Shown here: positions 1 to 6,388 of the stretch, piece after piece | Layout of the letters: each line of letters opens with the position of its first letter | Numbering within the stretch: position 1 is the first letter of the stretch | DNA from: Woeseiaceae bacterium | GTDB lineage: Bacteria; Pseudomonadota; Gammaproteobacteria; Steroidobacterales; Woeseiaceae | Reading direction: 5' to 3' | Assembly (NCBI GenBank): GCA_022866645.1 | Contig: JALHUQ010000327.1 | Span: forward strand, 1 to 9,391 | DNA: 9,391 nt | Made by a program: the position numbers and the translations under genes | Notes under the pieces: generated by a model | Database searches by the model: none | Told to the model about the DNA's origin: nothing | The model's input: the letters and a program-made list of their open reading frames with translations, nothing else

Positions 1-2370
1 AGACCGCAGTCGATCCGCCGGAAGAAATGATTCGTGGCGATCCCGATCGGCTTTGCGTTGGACGACCAGTCCCTGAAGCGTCTCATTGACGGATGTACCG
101 GTGATAAAGCCCAGCACTTCATCAGTGCTTAGATAGAAAACATCGTGCGGATCGTGCAGTAGCTTTTCGCTGGTCAGATTCTTCCCCAATGAGAGAAAGA
201 TTGCCCGGACAATTCCGAATGCACGCGCCCGATCCAATCGCGAACTCTCCCGATAGCGAATCGATCGGCGTGCCAGGGCGAGAGTCCAGCCGAACAAAAG
301 ACGCCTGATGGGATGCGCGTGTAGCGCCTGGCGAAGTAGCGCCGCTGCCGCTGCTCTGGCATTGAGCCTTCGCTCATCCAGCTTCGCCATATCGACGTCT
401 GACTGGGCTTGAGTGGCGATGAGCCTGAGCAGCGATTGCGGGTTATCGCGAAAGCTGACGGATTCGAGCTTCAGCTCCTCCAGATGCCGATCTCCGAAAC
501 GCTCCAGATGCTGCTGTAAACGATCCACGAACTCGGTGTTTTCGAAGAATCCCTGGATTCCTATTCCGCAGAAATCCTCCGGGCACATCGCCAGTGCTTC
601 ATCCAGCTGAGAACGCACAAGTGGATCGCTCCTCACCACCTCAGCCATTTCAACCATTGAACGAACTGGCGCTGCACTTTCCAGCTCCGCGTCTCCGGCC
701 ATGAGTCCACCGAATACGGTTTCAGGCAATCCGCTATTTCGTAGTTGACGTCTGACGGCGGCCGTAAATACGAATGCGAAAAGATCGTTTAACAACGTGA
801 CTTCCCATCCGTCCAGCACTTCGGCGTTGAGACTATGGTACAAAGCCGCCAGCTCGTGATTATCCAGATCGCCCACATCGCGCGTTCGAAAGGACCGATG
901 CAGGCGACGAAAAGATCCGGCACAGCGCTGCATATAGAAGCGAAGGAATATGAAGTACCAAAGTGCGTGTGCTGCGACCCACGCGATGCGAGGTAGCTGG
1001 ACGATTCGCTGTAGCCAGGATTGCTGCGCTCGATCAACCTTGTTGTTAATCCCCAGCATTTCTTCCCAGACCGGCAGGTAGGGTTCAACCGCAGGGATCA
1101 GGCGAAACATTTGATACCAGTGGGTCAGGTTGTAGTAAACACGCCCGCCAATGTATCCGAGCATATTCTTGAATACATGATCGTTCCGCTGGATGAGTTT
1201 CTTTGACACGCCGAGCCGCAGCAGTGTGTTTCTGAATAGCACTTCGTAGGCGTGCCGAATGTGCGACACGGTTAACGGAGATGTGATGCCGGGATAGCTC
1301 TCCACGATGTTACTGTTGTCGAACACTGACTGCTGCCCGCGGGGGATTGTGGTGATAGGCCGAGTCTGGGTGACATACAGCTCACCCTCCGCATCGAGCG
1401 CCCACTCAATGTCCTGATAATGATCGCAGGATTCCGAGATCGCTTCGCCCAAACTTCTCAGCGCCTCACGCTGATCACCGGAAAGCACAGGCTCGTGCCG
1501 TTTTGCATCTGCGACATCGTGCAAGGCAGTGCCAGACCCTGCAGTGACATCGAAGCGCACGCTCTTTCTCTTATCGCCGATCTCGCAACGCCACTGACGG
1601 CGTATTCGATCGTAAATACAGGTATCCGTTTCTACCTGATCCGAAACGACGCCCTCTCCCTGGCCGTACCCCGACACGATGACAATTTCATCCAGACTCC
1701 CGGCGGGATTTGCCATGAACATGACACCGGCGGCTTCGCTGTCAACCATGGTCTGAATGACGACTGCCACTTCAGGGGATGTCGTTTTCACTCCCTTGCT
1801 GTGTTTGTAGGTGAGATTCCTCGCAGCGTAGGCTGACGCCCAACAAGTCTTGATGCGGTCAAAGAGGTCTGACCGCGGCACATAAAGAAAGGTGTCGAAC
1901 TGTCCCGCATACGACCCGGCAGACGAGTCCTCCAGAAGGCCTGAGGACCTTACGGCATAGTGCGTCGCGCCCATTCTATCCAGCTCGCGCTCGACATCGC
2001 GTCGCAGCGCATCCGCTATTGGCGTCCGTTCTATCAGAACACGAATGGCGTCGCTGGCTTGCTGGACGCTAAGGAACCGTTCGAAATCGATCGCACTCAA
2101 GTAGCGCTCCACGGCGCGTTGCTGTTTGGCGAAGACTGCAGAGCAAACCTCGCTGCTCACGCAGATCCATGCGGGTACTCGCATGCCCAGTTTCGTGAGC
2201 CGATATAAGTTCGCTGCTTTTCCTCCCATGAATGGTAGAAACGATTCAGGACTGTTCGCGTCCAACACACCTTTTGACCGATCTTCGTTGTAAGTAAGTC
2301 GGATCGTCGACCTTGGTCCATCTTCGTCGGCGAAAATCTCTGTCGGCCGCATTTCGAGATTGCTCTGCAT
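1..2370 (-). CDS. PEP synthase / rifampicin phosphotransferase-like protein, 3' end missing
   Basis: A single open frame of 790 codons starts at ATG 2370 and leaves the window at base 1 without a stop, so the C-terminus is missing. Residues about 40-345 match the PPDK_N ATP-grasp domain of PEP synthase: MGGKAANL (48-55), YAVRSSGLLED (138-148), a Gly-rich GQGEG (236-240) and DIEWALD...TQTRPIT (320-340), with R337 in the conserved TRP motif. The remainder, about 345-790, is a mostly helical region opening with ESYPGITSPLT and ending with DVFYLSTDEV and RKADRDRHE. That order matches rifampicin phosphotransferase-type enzymes (ATP domain, substrate domain, swivelling phospho-His domain). The His domain should lie just outside the window, giving an estimated 880-900 residues in full. 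Family members use ATP to form AMP, phosphate and a phosphorylated substrate. The substrate here is unknown. The start is 2 nt after the stop of the kinase-like gene, so it is the third gene of an operon with HMG-CoA reductase. Family is certain, function is not. Confidence 0.88.
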   Translation of the reverse strand, partial: MQSNLEMRPTEIFADEDGPRSTIRLTYNEDRSKGVLDANSPESFLPFMGGKAANLYRLTKLGMRVPAWICVSSEVCSAVFAKQQRAVERYLSAIDFERFLSVQQASDAIRVLIERTPIADALRRDVERELDRMGATHYAVRSSGLLEDSSAGSYAGQFDTFLYVPRSDLFDRIKTCWASAYAARNLTYKHSKGVKTTSPEVAVVIQTMVDSEAAGVMFMANPAGSLDEIVIVSGYGQGEGVVSDQVETDTCIYDRIRRQWRCEIGDKRKSVRFDVTAGSGTALHDVADAKRHEPVLSGDQREALRSLGEAISESCDHYQDIEWALDAEGELYVTQTRPITTIPRGQQSVFDNSNIVESYPGITSPLTVSHIRHAYEVLFRNTLLRLGVSKKLIQRNDHVFKNMLGYIGGRVYYNLTHWYQMFRLIPAVEPYLPVWEEMLGINNKVDRAQQSWLQRIVQLPRIAWVAAHALWYFIFLRFYMQRCAGSFRRLHRSFRTRDVGDLDNHELAALYHSLNAEVLDGWEVTLLNDLFAFVFTAAVRRQLRNSGLPETVFGGLMAGDAELESAAPVRSMVEMAEVVRSDPLVRSQLDEALAMCPEDFCGIGIQGFFENTEFVDRLQQHLERFGDRHLEELKLESVSFRDNPQSLLRLIATQAQSDVDMAKLDERRLNARAAAAALLRQALHAHPIRRLLFGWTLALARRSIRYRESSRLDRARAFGIVRAIFLSLGKNLTSEKLLHDPHDVFYLSTDEVLGFITGTSVNETLQGLVVQRKADRDRHESFLPADRLRS

Positions 2371-2372
2371 GG

Positions 2373-3116
2373 CTAGAGTCCCGCCATCATGGCGCCGAAA
2401 CCAAGTTGCAGCTGAGCCATGGTCGTTTTCCCCGCGCCGTCGGGAATATTCGAGAAGAGCAGAATGAGATAAGCCATGGCAGGCACTATCAGGTTGTCGA
2501 TGCCGCGATGACTGAGCGCTTCGGCACCGCACGTTGTCACGGCAAGGACTGTCGCTACCAGCAAAACGTGCACCATTGGCAGGTCAGCAAAGGATTCCAG
2601 GGACCAAAAGCTGATGGCAAAAGCGACAACGAAAAACGTAGCGCAGCCAGCCGTTGTCTTGCCTCTGGCGATACCCGACAACGGGCCGACTGGAAATGCC
2701 TTACCGACGATTGCAGCAAACGCATCAGCCAATGCCAGGATCAGAATCGGTATCACAAAAAATATCGGCTCGTTCTGCGTGAGTAGCAACAGGCTAGCAA
2801 TTGATATCGCGAAATAGATTTCGCCAAAAGACTCCCGCGGAATATCATGCAGAACGGTACCAAAGCGTCGTCGCAGGCCTGCGTTGTGCCTGACCGCGAT
2901 CAACCAGACCATTACCAGTCCAAGCGCCGCAATGATTGTCGACGCAGTGTTCAGGAAGAGCGGAAACGAGAGCGCCGTCAAACCAATACTAATGTGCAGC
3001 GCCTTGCGCTTCAGTTCCCGAGCGACCAAACCACGATCACCAATACGACTAAGTGCGCCCATAGCCAACAGCAGCAACACCGGTGGAATGGCAATCGCGA
3101 TAAGGGTGCTGTACAT
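2373..3116 (-). CDS. SEC59/DGK1/VTE5-type CTP-dependent polyprenol (phytol/dolichol) kinase-like membrane protein
   Basis: A 247-residue integral membrane protein with about seven hydrophobic segments. It resembles the phytol kinase/dolichol kinase branch of the CDP-alcohol/cytidylyltransferase superfamily. Visible signatures are ELKRKALHI (34-42), FGEIYFA (97-103), LADAFAAIVGKAFP (129-142, with D131 and G138) and GKTTAG (152-157, with K153). In characterised relatives these residues surround the CTP and Mg sites, and the enzymes phosphorylate a long-chain isoprenoid alcohol on the cytoplasmic face of the membrane. ATG 3116 is chosen because it overlaps the HMG-CoA reductase stop as TGATG, which implies translational coupling, and because translation then begins directly with the first hydrophobic segment. 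A start 30 codons upstream would add a polar stretch lying inside the reductase gene. A P-loop-like GAGKTT near the C-terminus lacks the first Walker Gly and is probably chance. Substrate is inferred only from family. A phosphatidate cytidylyltransferase-like activity is the main alternative. Confidence 0.83.
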   Translation of the reverse strand: MYSTLIAIAIPPVLLLLAMGALSRIGDRGLVARELKRKALHISIGLTALSFPLFLNTASTIIAALGLVMVWLIAVRHNAGLRRRFGTVLHDIPRESFGEIYFAISIASLLLLTQNEPIFFVIPILILALADAFAAIVGKAFPVGPLSGIARGKTTAGCATFFVVAFAISFWSLESFADLPMVHVLLVATVLAVTTCGAEALSHRGIDNLIVPAMAYLILLFSNIPDGAGKTTMAQLQLGFGAMMAGL

Positions 3117-4354
3117 CAGAGCGTCTCGCTGATCATGTTGACGCGACTGCCTGCAGGCTGGCTGCGCGACAAAGAACGGTGTGCCGTTGCGAAGTCGCCC
3201 GAGCAAAATGCGCCAACAATCGAAAGTTCGCCCGCCAAAACGATGGCCGCCGACACTTCAGCGAGGGCCGTGCTTTTTCCCGGGCCGGCGAGGCCAAGGA
3301 TATTCAGACAGGCCCTGGCGCTCGGCAAACCGGTACCGCCGCCCACTGTCCCCACCATGATATTCGGCAGTGTGACGCTCGCGTAAAGATCACCCTCGTC
3401 CGTCGTTTCCAGACGAGTGATACCGGTTGCTGACTCTGCAACACAGGCTATGTCCTGGCCGCAGGCCAGATACAGTGCCGCCAACCCATTCGCGAAGTGT
3501 CCCTGGATACCGGCCGATCCGCTCATAACTCCGCCGATGGCGCCGGCGTACCAGTAATCAACCATTCGATCTGGCGTGGTGTTCAACTGCTGGCAAACGA
3601 GCTCACGCGGAATTTTTGCATCTGCGATAACACGTTTGCCACGCACATCGGCCAGTGTTCGGGTGGTCGCTTTCTTGTCACCCGATAGATTTCCCTCCAG
3701 AAACCAATAGCGAGGTTCTACTGGCGCACGCTCAAGAATGGCTTCGCAGATTGCCTCGGATGCGAAGGTCACCATGTTCTGACCGGAGGCATCTCCGGTC
3801 TTGAAACGAAGATCGATGTAGACGTGGTTTCCTTCGATGATCGATCGAGCACTTAGCAGCTGTCCGTGAGACGTAATTCCGGCTACAACGGAATTTAGTT
3901 CGTCGCCGTGCTTCGAAACGAAATCGGCAAAAGTTTCAGCATCGGTCAGACGGTTGAAAGAAAACACCGGCGTGCGGCTTACCGCTACGTCAACAACGCG
4001 TGCGTCGCAGCCGCCAGCAGCAGTGAGCAGTCTGGCGCCACGATTGTATGAAGCCACGAGTGCGGCCTCCGTGGTTGCGAGTGGCACCCGGTAGTCTGTT
4101 GTCCCGGCACGGCCATGGATACGCAATGGGCCCGCGATACCCACCGGAATATTTACGGTGCCGATATACGATTCGATGTTGCATTGGTAGACCGATGCGT
4201 TGGCCCGGGCCTTACTGTCCAATAGCTCACTTTTCGAATCATCGTGGCCGAGGCTTGCCCAGCGTCGATCTGTATCGACGGCAGCTTGGTCGAATGGGCA
4301 TTCTGTCCCTGCCCTTTCAACTACTTTGAATCTGCGGGCTCTGCTTGTTTTCAT
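3116..4354 (-). CDS. hmgA: Class I hydroxymethylglutaryl-CoA reductase
   Basis: A 412-residue soluble enzyme with no membrane anchor. The family reduces HMG-CoA to mevalonate with two NAD(P)H, the committed step of the mevalonate isoprenoid route. Class I motifs are complete: ESYIGTVNIPVGIAGPL (61-77), PLATTEAALVASYNRG (91-106, catalytic E96), RFKTGDASGQNM (183-194, nucleotide loop; most relatives have DAMGMNM), EGNLSGDKK (220-228, catalytic K227), CGQDIA (298-303, catalytic D301), GTVGGGTGLPSARACL (335-350) and a C-terminal FATAHRSLSRS (388-398) with catalytic H392. All four catalytic residues are therefore present. The class II signature is absent. The start is ATG 4354, because AGGAG lies 6 nt upstream. 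A start 20 codons further up has no such site. It is first in a three-gene operon whose next ORF overlaps its stop. The symbol hmgA is the usual name for class I prokaryotic enzymes and is also used for the unrelated homogentisate dioxygenase. Confidence 0.96.
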   Translation of the reverse strand: MKTSRARRFKVVERAGTECPFDQAAVDTDRRWASLGHDDSKSELLDSKARANASVYQCNIESYIGTVNIPVGIAGPLRIHGRAGTTDYRVPLATTEAALVASYNRGARLLTAAGGCDARVVDVAVSRTPVFSFNRLTDAETFADFVSKHGDELNSVVAGITSHGQLLSARSIIEGNHVYIDLRFKTGDASGQNMVTFASEAICEAILERAPVEPRYWFLEGNLSGDKKATTRTLADVRGKRVIADAKIPRELVCQQLNTTPDRMVDYWYAGAIGGVMSGSAGIQGHFANGLAALYLACGQDIACVAESATGITRLETTDEGDLYASVTLPNIMVGTVGGGTGLPSARACLNILGLAGPGKSTALAEVSAAIVLAGELSIVGAFCSGDFATAHRSLSRSQPAGSRVNMISETL

Positions 4355-4360
4355 TGATTT

Positions 4361-4365
4361 CTCCT
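4361..4365 (-). promoter_or_regulatory. Shine-Dalgarno site that fixes the HMG-CoA reductase start
   Basis: The minus strand reads AGGAG, then six bases (AAATCA), then ATG 4354. This near-perfect site with ideal spacing places the start at the third in-frame ATG rather than at the two upstream ones (4414 and 4390). Confidence 0.8.
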
Positions 4366-4410
4366 GCGACGTGGGCTTGGCATCCAACATGGACGCATTG
4401 TCGACTGGGA

Positions 4411-4424
4411 GCACTCAACAGTGC
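4411..4424. repeat. Inverted repeat GCACT-CAAC-AGTGC
   Basis: Perfect 5-bp arms around a 4-nt centre, 57 nt upstream of the reductase start. It could be an operator half-site pair or a small hairpin in the reductase leader. It has no T-tract and so is not a terminator. Confidence 0.4.
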
Positions 4425-4443
4425 CTGATCTTGATCCGACGGT

Positions 4444-4454
4444 TTAATGATTAA
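4444..4454. repeat. AT-rich palindrome TTAAT-G-ATTAA
   Basis: Perfect 5-bp arms about one central base, in the most AT-rich patch of this gap and about 90 nt upstream of the reductase start. It could be part of a promoter or a regulator site. No regulator can be named from the sequence. Confidence 0.4.
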
Positions 4455-4624
4455 TGGCTGATGATCGTGTGACCATCAGTACGTACCGTGCCGGCATCAG
4501 GGAATTTGTTGCCAGCAACGAATGTTTCCCTGGCACGATCGACGAGAAAGCTTTCCGTAGCATCGACTTGCATCCTGTCGATGCCCACCCGGGCCTGCCG
4601 CGCTATCGGATGACTGAGGCCTAG
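4454..4624 (+). CDS. Doubtful 56-residue hypothetical ORF
   Basis: The plus strand has an open frame from ATG 4454 to TAG 4624, beginning MADDRVTIST and ending GLPRYRMTEA. Composition is protein-like (mixed charged residues, no low complexity, C/G-leaning third positions). There is no Shine-Dalgarno upstream, no recognised domain, and the frame runs through the inverted-repeat cluster. Its stop and the hslR stop share one CCTAGG palindrome. It may be a real small convergent gene, a remnant, or chance. I do not recognise it. Confidence 0.22.
   Translation: MADDRVTISTYRAGIREFVASNECFPGTIDEKAFRSIDLHPVDAHPGLPRYRMTEA
4458..4479. repeat. Inverted repeat CTGATG-N10-CATCAG
   Basis: Perfect 6-bp arms separated by 10 nt, about 105-125 nt upstream of the reductase start. 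The spacing of 16 nt between arm starts fits a dimeric DNA-binding protein, but a hairpin is also possible. Confidence 0.4.
4487..4537 (-). repeat. Long compound stem-loop upstream of HMG-CoA reductase
   Basis: Read on the minus strand, CGTGC pairs with GCACG at the ends. Next to these, CAGGGAA pairs with TTCCCTG (7 bp, perfect), and at the tip GTTGC pairs with GCAAC. The interruptions are an internal loop (ACATTC opposite AAA) and a one-sided 6-nt bulge. Seventeen paired positions in 51 nt is more order than chance usually gives. No U-tract follows on either strand, so an intrinsic terminator is unlikely. A structured leader, attenuator or small RNA is possible. Confidence 0.45.
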
Positions 4625-5010
4625 GATCTGTTTCGTGTTCGCAGCATTCGTCTCGTATGCTTGTCAGGACGTCCATCTGTCTTCGGCATCAACATTCGAT
4701 CCTGCCGTAGCGTTGCGACCAGACTTTCACGCTGCCGGACCGTCTCCTCGTCTTCCAGGTAGCAACGTCGTGCCTCCACACCCGGGCCACGCCGGTTCGG
4801 AATCTCGATGACCTGTAACGAATACGGTAATTGCTCGCGAACCAGATCGATTCGGTCACCGCACTTTACGCGACTTCCCGGCGTCGCTCTTTCGCCTTTG
4901 ATTTTCACATGCCCGGCGGTCACGGCGGCAGTTGCCAGGACTCGCGTCTTATAGAATCGGCAATAGAATAGCCATCGATCGATACGTAGAGAACTATTTT
5001 CGGGAGACAC
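4621..5010 (-). CDS. hslR: RNA-binding S4 domain protein, Hsp15 (HslR) family
   Basis: A 129-residue basic protein. In E. coli, Hsp15 binds free 50S subunits that still carry a nascent chain on peptidyl-tRNA and helps recycle them after heat stress. The S4 RNA-binding fold spans about residues 8-65: SLRIDRWLFYCRFYKTR (7-23) and VTAGHVKIKGERATPGSRVKCGD, closely following the Hsp15 pattern. The C-terminal part contains the family-typical RRCYLEDEETVRQRE and RPDKHTRRMLR segments, rich in Arg/Lys. Length is near the usual 130 or so. The start is GTG at 5010. No in-frame ATG exists between it and the stop of the upstream Mpo1-like gene, and a weak TGGA sits 7 nt before it. It lies 30 nt downstream of that gene and is probably co-transcribed with it. 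Confidence 0.92.
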   Translation of the reverse strand: MSPENSSLRIDRWLFYCRFYKTRVLATAAVTAGHVKIKGERATPGSRVKCGDRIDLVREQLPYSLQVIEIPNRRGPGVEARRCYLEDEETVRQRESLVATLRQDRMLMPKTDGRPDKHTRRMLRTRNRS

Positions 5011-5040
5011 TTCGATTCCACTGCTGCTTCGCGGCAGCGA

Positions 5041-5577
5041 CTATGCCAGAACATCCTTTTCTTGCGCGCGCTGCAAGGCAATCTTCTCCTGAACCGAGTT
5101 GAATAGTTCATCCCGGAGACCTGCCAGTTTGAACAACTCAATCACCGTAAAAAACGGCGCGGCCAAATTAGCTTGTATCGGGTGCTTGATCAGTACTGGC
5201 ATGGATTTCTCCACCGCATGTCCGATGAACTGAGCCGCGTAACCGCCGAAGAAACAAGCAGCAGCGATCACCCAGCCCGTATTGCCTGGATAACTACCCA
5301 GTTTCACGGCGAGGATCGTCAGGAAATACGCGCCAATCGCAAAGACTGCTGCGAAGAGTATGTCGAGTGTCAGGTAGAACAGCACCAGCGCGGCAACAAC
5401 AACGTGCGCCAGATAGAAATGAAACTCATTGATTTCGAATCCAACCCAGGTGAGTGGAATCAATACGCCGAGCATGATTGTCGGTATGCCAATCATGTGC
5501 ACGAAGATATTGAGCGGGTGCTGGTGCGCGGCGGCATAGCCCGTCAACATGTCCATCAATTTTCCTTCAGCTTTCAT
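5041..5577 (-). CDS. Mpo1-like (DUF962/YGL010w family) membrane protein
   Basis: A 178-residue protein with about four hydrophobic segments (roughly 24-45, 54-70, 71-93, 101-121). The family hallmarks are visible: YAAAHQHPLNIFVHMIGIP (14-32, with H18, H20, H27) and QFIGHAVEKSMPVLIKHP (116-133, with H120, H132), followed by APFFTVIE. Yeast Mpo1 is an Fe2+-dependent dioxygenase that shortens 2-hydroxy fatty acids by alpha-oxidation at the ER. Bacterial members are mostly uncharacterised, so activity here is only an inference from the conserved His residues. ATG 5577 has GGAGAG five or six nt upstream. In-frame ATGs at codons 8 and 10 are weaker alternatives. It heads a probable two-gene unit with hslR and is divergent from the NnrU-family gene. 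Confidence 0.88.
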   Translation of the reverse strand: MKAEGKLMDMLTGYAAAHQHPLNIFVHMIGIPTIMLGVLIPLTWVGFEINEFHFYLAHVVVAALVLFYLTLDILFAAVFAIGAYFLTILAVKLGSYPGNTGWVIAAACFFGGYAAQFIGHAVEKSMPVLIKHPIQANLAAPFFTVIELFKLAGLRDELFNSVQEKIALQRAQEKDVLA

Positions 5578-5662
5578 TGCACTCTCCGAACCGACACGAC
5601 GGTTAATTTAGCATGATTCGGTATACTCAAGGGGCGCGCTTACTCACATATAAGGACCTGTA
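5578..5662. promoter_or_regulatory. Divergent promoter region between Mpo1-like and NnrU-family genes
   Basis: This 85-nt gap must carry the promoters of both flanking genes. On the plus strand, TATACT (5622-5627) differs from the sigma70 -10 consensus at one base and lies about 35 nt before the NnrU-family start, but no good -35 hexamer sits 16-18 bp upstream. On the minus strand, TGCTAAATT has an extended -10 look, again without a well-spaced -35. The -10 assignments are tentative. Confidence 0.45.
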
Positions 5663-6229
5663 ATGACTATGTTGATCGCCGGTATTGTTCTATGGAGCAT
5701 CACTCACCTGCTTCCCGCCATCGCCCCTGGCGTCCGCGCCAATCTGGTCGGCAAGTTTGGCGCCTCGCCATACAAAGGTCTGTTCGCACTCGACATCATT
5801 ATCGCCGTCGTTCTCATCGTTTTCGGCTGGAAGGCGGCAGTGCCCGCCTCGATCTATGCGCCGCCTCTGTACGGCAGCGCGATACCGATGGCCGCTATCA
5901 TGCTGGCTATCGTTCTATTGGTCGCGTCCAGTACGCCAAATAATCTCAGGCGTTATGTGCGTCATCCGCAGATGACTGCCGTCTTGCTCTGGGGTGTCGG
6001 GCATCTGCTGCAGAATGGCGATAGCCGTTCGATCGTGTTGTTTGGCGGGCTCACAATTTGGGCGCTACTCGAGATGATATTGATCAACAAACGCGACGGG
6101 CAATGGCAACGACCCGACTCGGTGCCGTTCGTGAAGGACATTATTGCGGGTGTCATTGCGACTGCCGCTATCGCTGTGCTGATCTGGTTTCACACCACGT
6201 TATTTGGCGTCCCTCCTATTCCAGGATAG
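5663..6229 (+). CDS. NnrU family integral membrane protein
   Basis: A 188-residue protein with about six hydrophobic segments. It matches the NnrU family: an N-terminal helix containing THLLP (14-18), a helix near 41-57, SSTPNNLRRYVRHP (89-102), then LWGVGHLLQNGD (109-120), and a terminal helix near 160-178 ending in HTTLFGVPP. The R-H-P and W-G-x-G-H-L-x-x-N-G signatures are the family's most conserved parts. NnrU was named from denitrification loci, and a related domain occurs with the 15-cis-zeta-carotene isomerase Z-ISO, in which conserved His residues bind heme. No nitrogen-oxide gene is seen here, so the original name says little about its job. AAGGA lies upstream of ATG 5663. In-frame ATG at codon 3 is an alternative. 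It is transcribed away from the Mpo1-like gene. Confidence 0.88.
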   Translation: MTMLIAGIVLWSITHLLPAIAPGVRANLVGKFGASPYKGLFALDIIIAVVLIVFGWKAAVPASIYAPPLYGSAIPMAAIMLAIVLLVASSTPNNLRRYVRHPQMTAVLLWGVGHLLQNGDSRSIVLFGGLTIWALLEMILINKRDGQWQRPDSVPFVKDIIAGVIATAAIAVLIWFHTTLFGVPPIPG

Positions 6230-6347
6230 TTAAGTCAAAGACTTACATCGCACACAGGCGATCATCAGGAGACCATTCGATAACATCCAAAAAGAGTCAC
6301 TCTGTAATCAGTTAATGACGAGGGCATCCAACTAGATTTGATTCCGA

Positions 6348-6367
6348 GGCCACCGCACCCGGCGGCC
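6348..6367 (+). repeat. GC-rich hairpin in the leader of the PLD-like lipoprotein gene
   Basis: GGCCACCG pairs with CGGCGGCC around a CACC loop, giving seven pairs and one mismatch. It ends 10 nt before the GGAG ribosome site at 6378-6381. It lacks a T-tract and so is not a terminator. It might modulate translation initiation. The rest of 6230-6388 shows no gene and no clear promoter. Confidence 0.4.
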
Positions 6368-6388
6368 ACAACGAAACGGAGTCAAATC

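Larger units (their letters stand above)
4355..4620. other. Intergenic region between hslR and HMG-CoA reductase, rich in inverted repeats
   Basis: This 266-nt gap separates two minus-strand genes. It probably carries the reductase promoter and 5' leader, although no convincing -35/-10 pair could be picked out. It contains at least four dyads, listed separately: 4411-4424, 4444-4454, 4458-4479 and 4487-4537. An AT-rich patch near 4443-4454 is the most promoter-like spot. A weak 56-codon plus-strand ORF overlaps part of it, and a 39-codon minus-strand ORF (4444-4563) looks like noise. Confidence 0.6.

Noticed and set aside
2373..2450. P-loop-like GAGKTT at the C-terminus of the kinase-like protein, suggesting a nucleotide site.
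   Set aside because: The first Gly of the Walker A pattern is missing and it lies near the end of a membrane protein whose CTP motifs are elsewhere, so it is likely chance.
2373..3206. A longer version of the kinase-like gene starting at 3206.
   Set aside because: The extra 30 codons lie inside the HMG-CoA reductase gene and are polar. The ATG at 3116 overlaps the reductase stop and begins the first membrane segment.
3250..3290. GPGKST in HMG-CoA reductase (residues 357-362) as a Walker A motif.
   Set aside because: This position is a normal variable loop before the conserved LAE...VLAGELS segment in the family, and the enzyme does not bind ATP.
3179..3433. Several long plus-strand and other-frame ORFs across 1-4350.
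   Set aside because: They are antisense or frame shadows of the three strongly supported minus-strand genes. They lack ribosome sites and recognisable domains.
4444..4563. A 39-codon minus-strand ORF upstream of HMG-CoA reductase.
   Set aside because: It is short, has no ribosome site, overlaps the dyad cluster and lacks protein-like features.
5018..5040. A hairpin GCTGCT-TCGC-GGCAGC between the Mpo1-like gene and hslR as a terminator.
   Set aside because: It has no T-tract, and the 30-nt spacing of the two genes suggests co-transcription. It is probably incidental.
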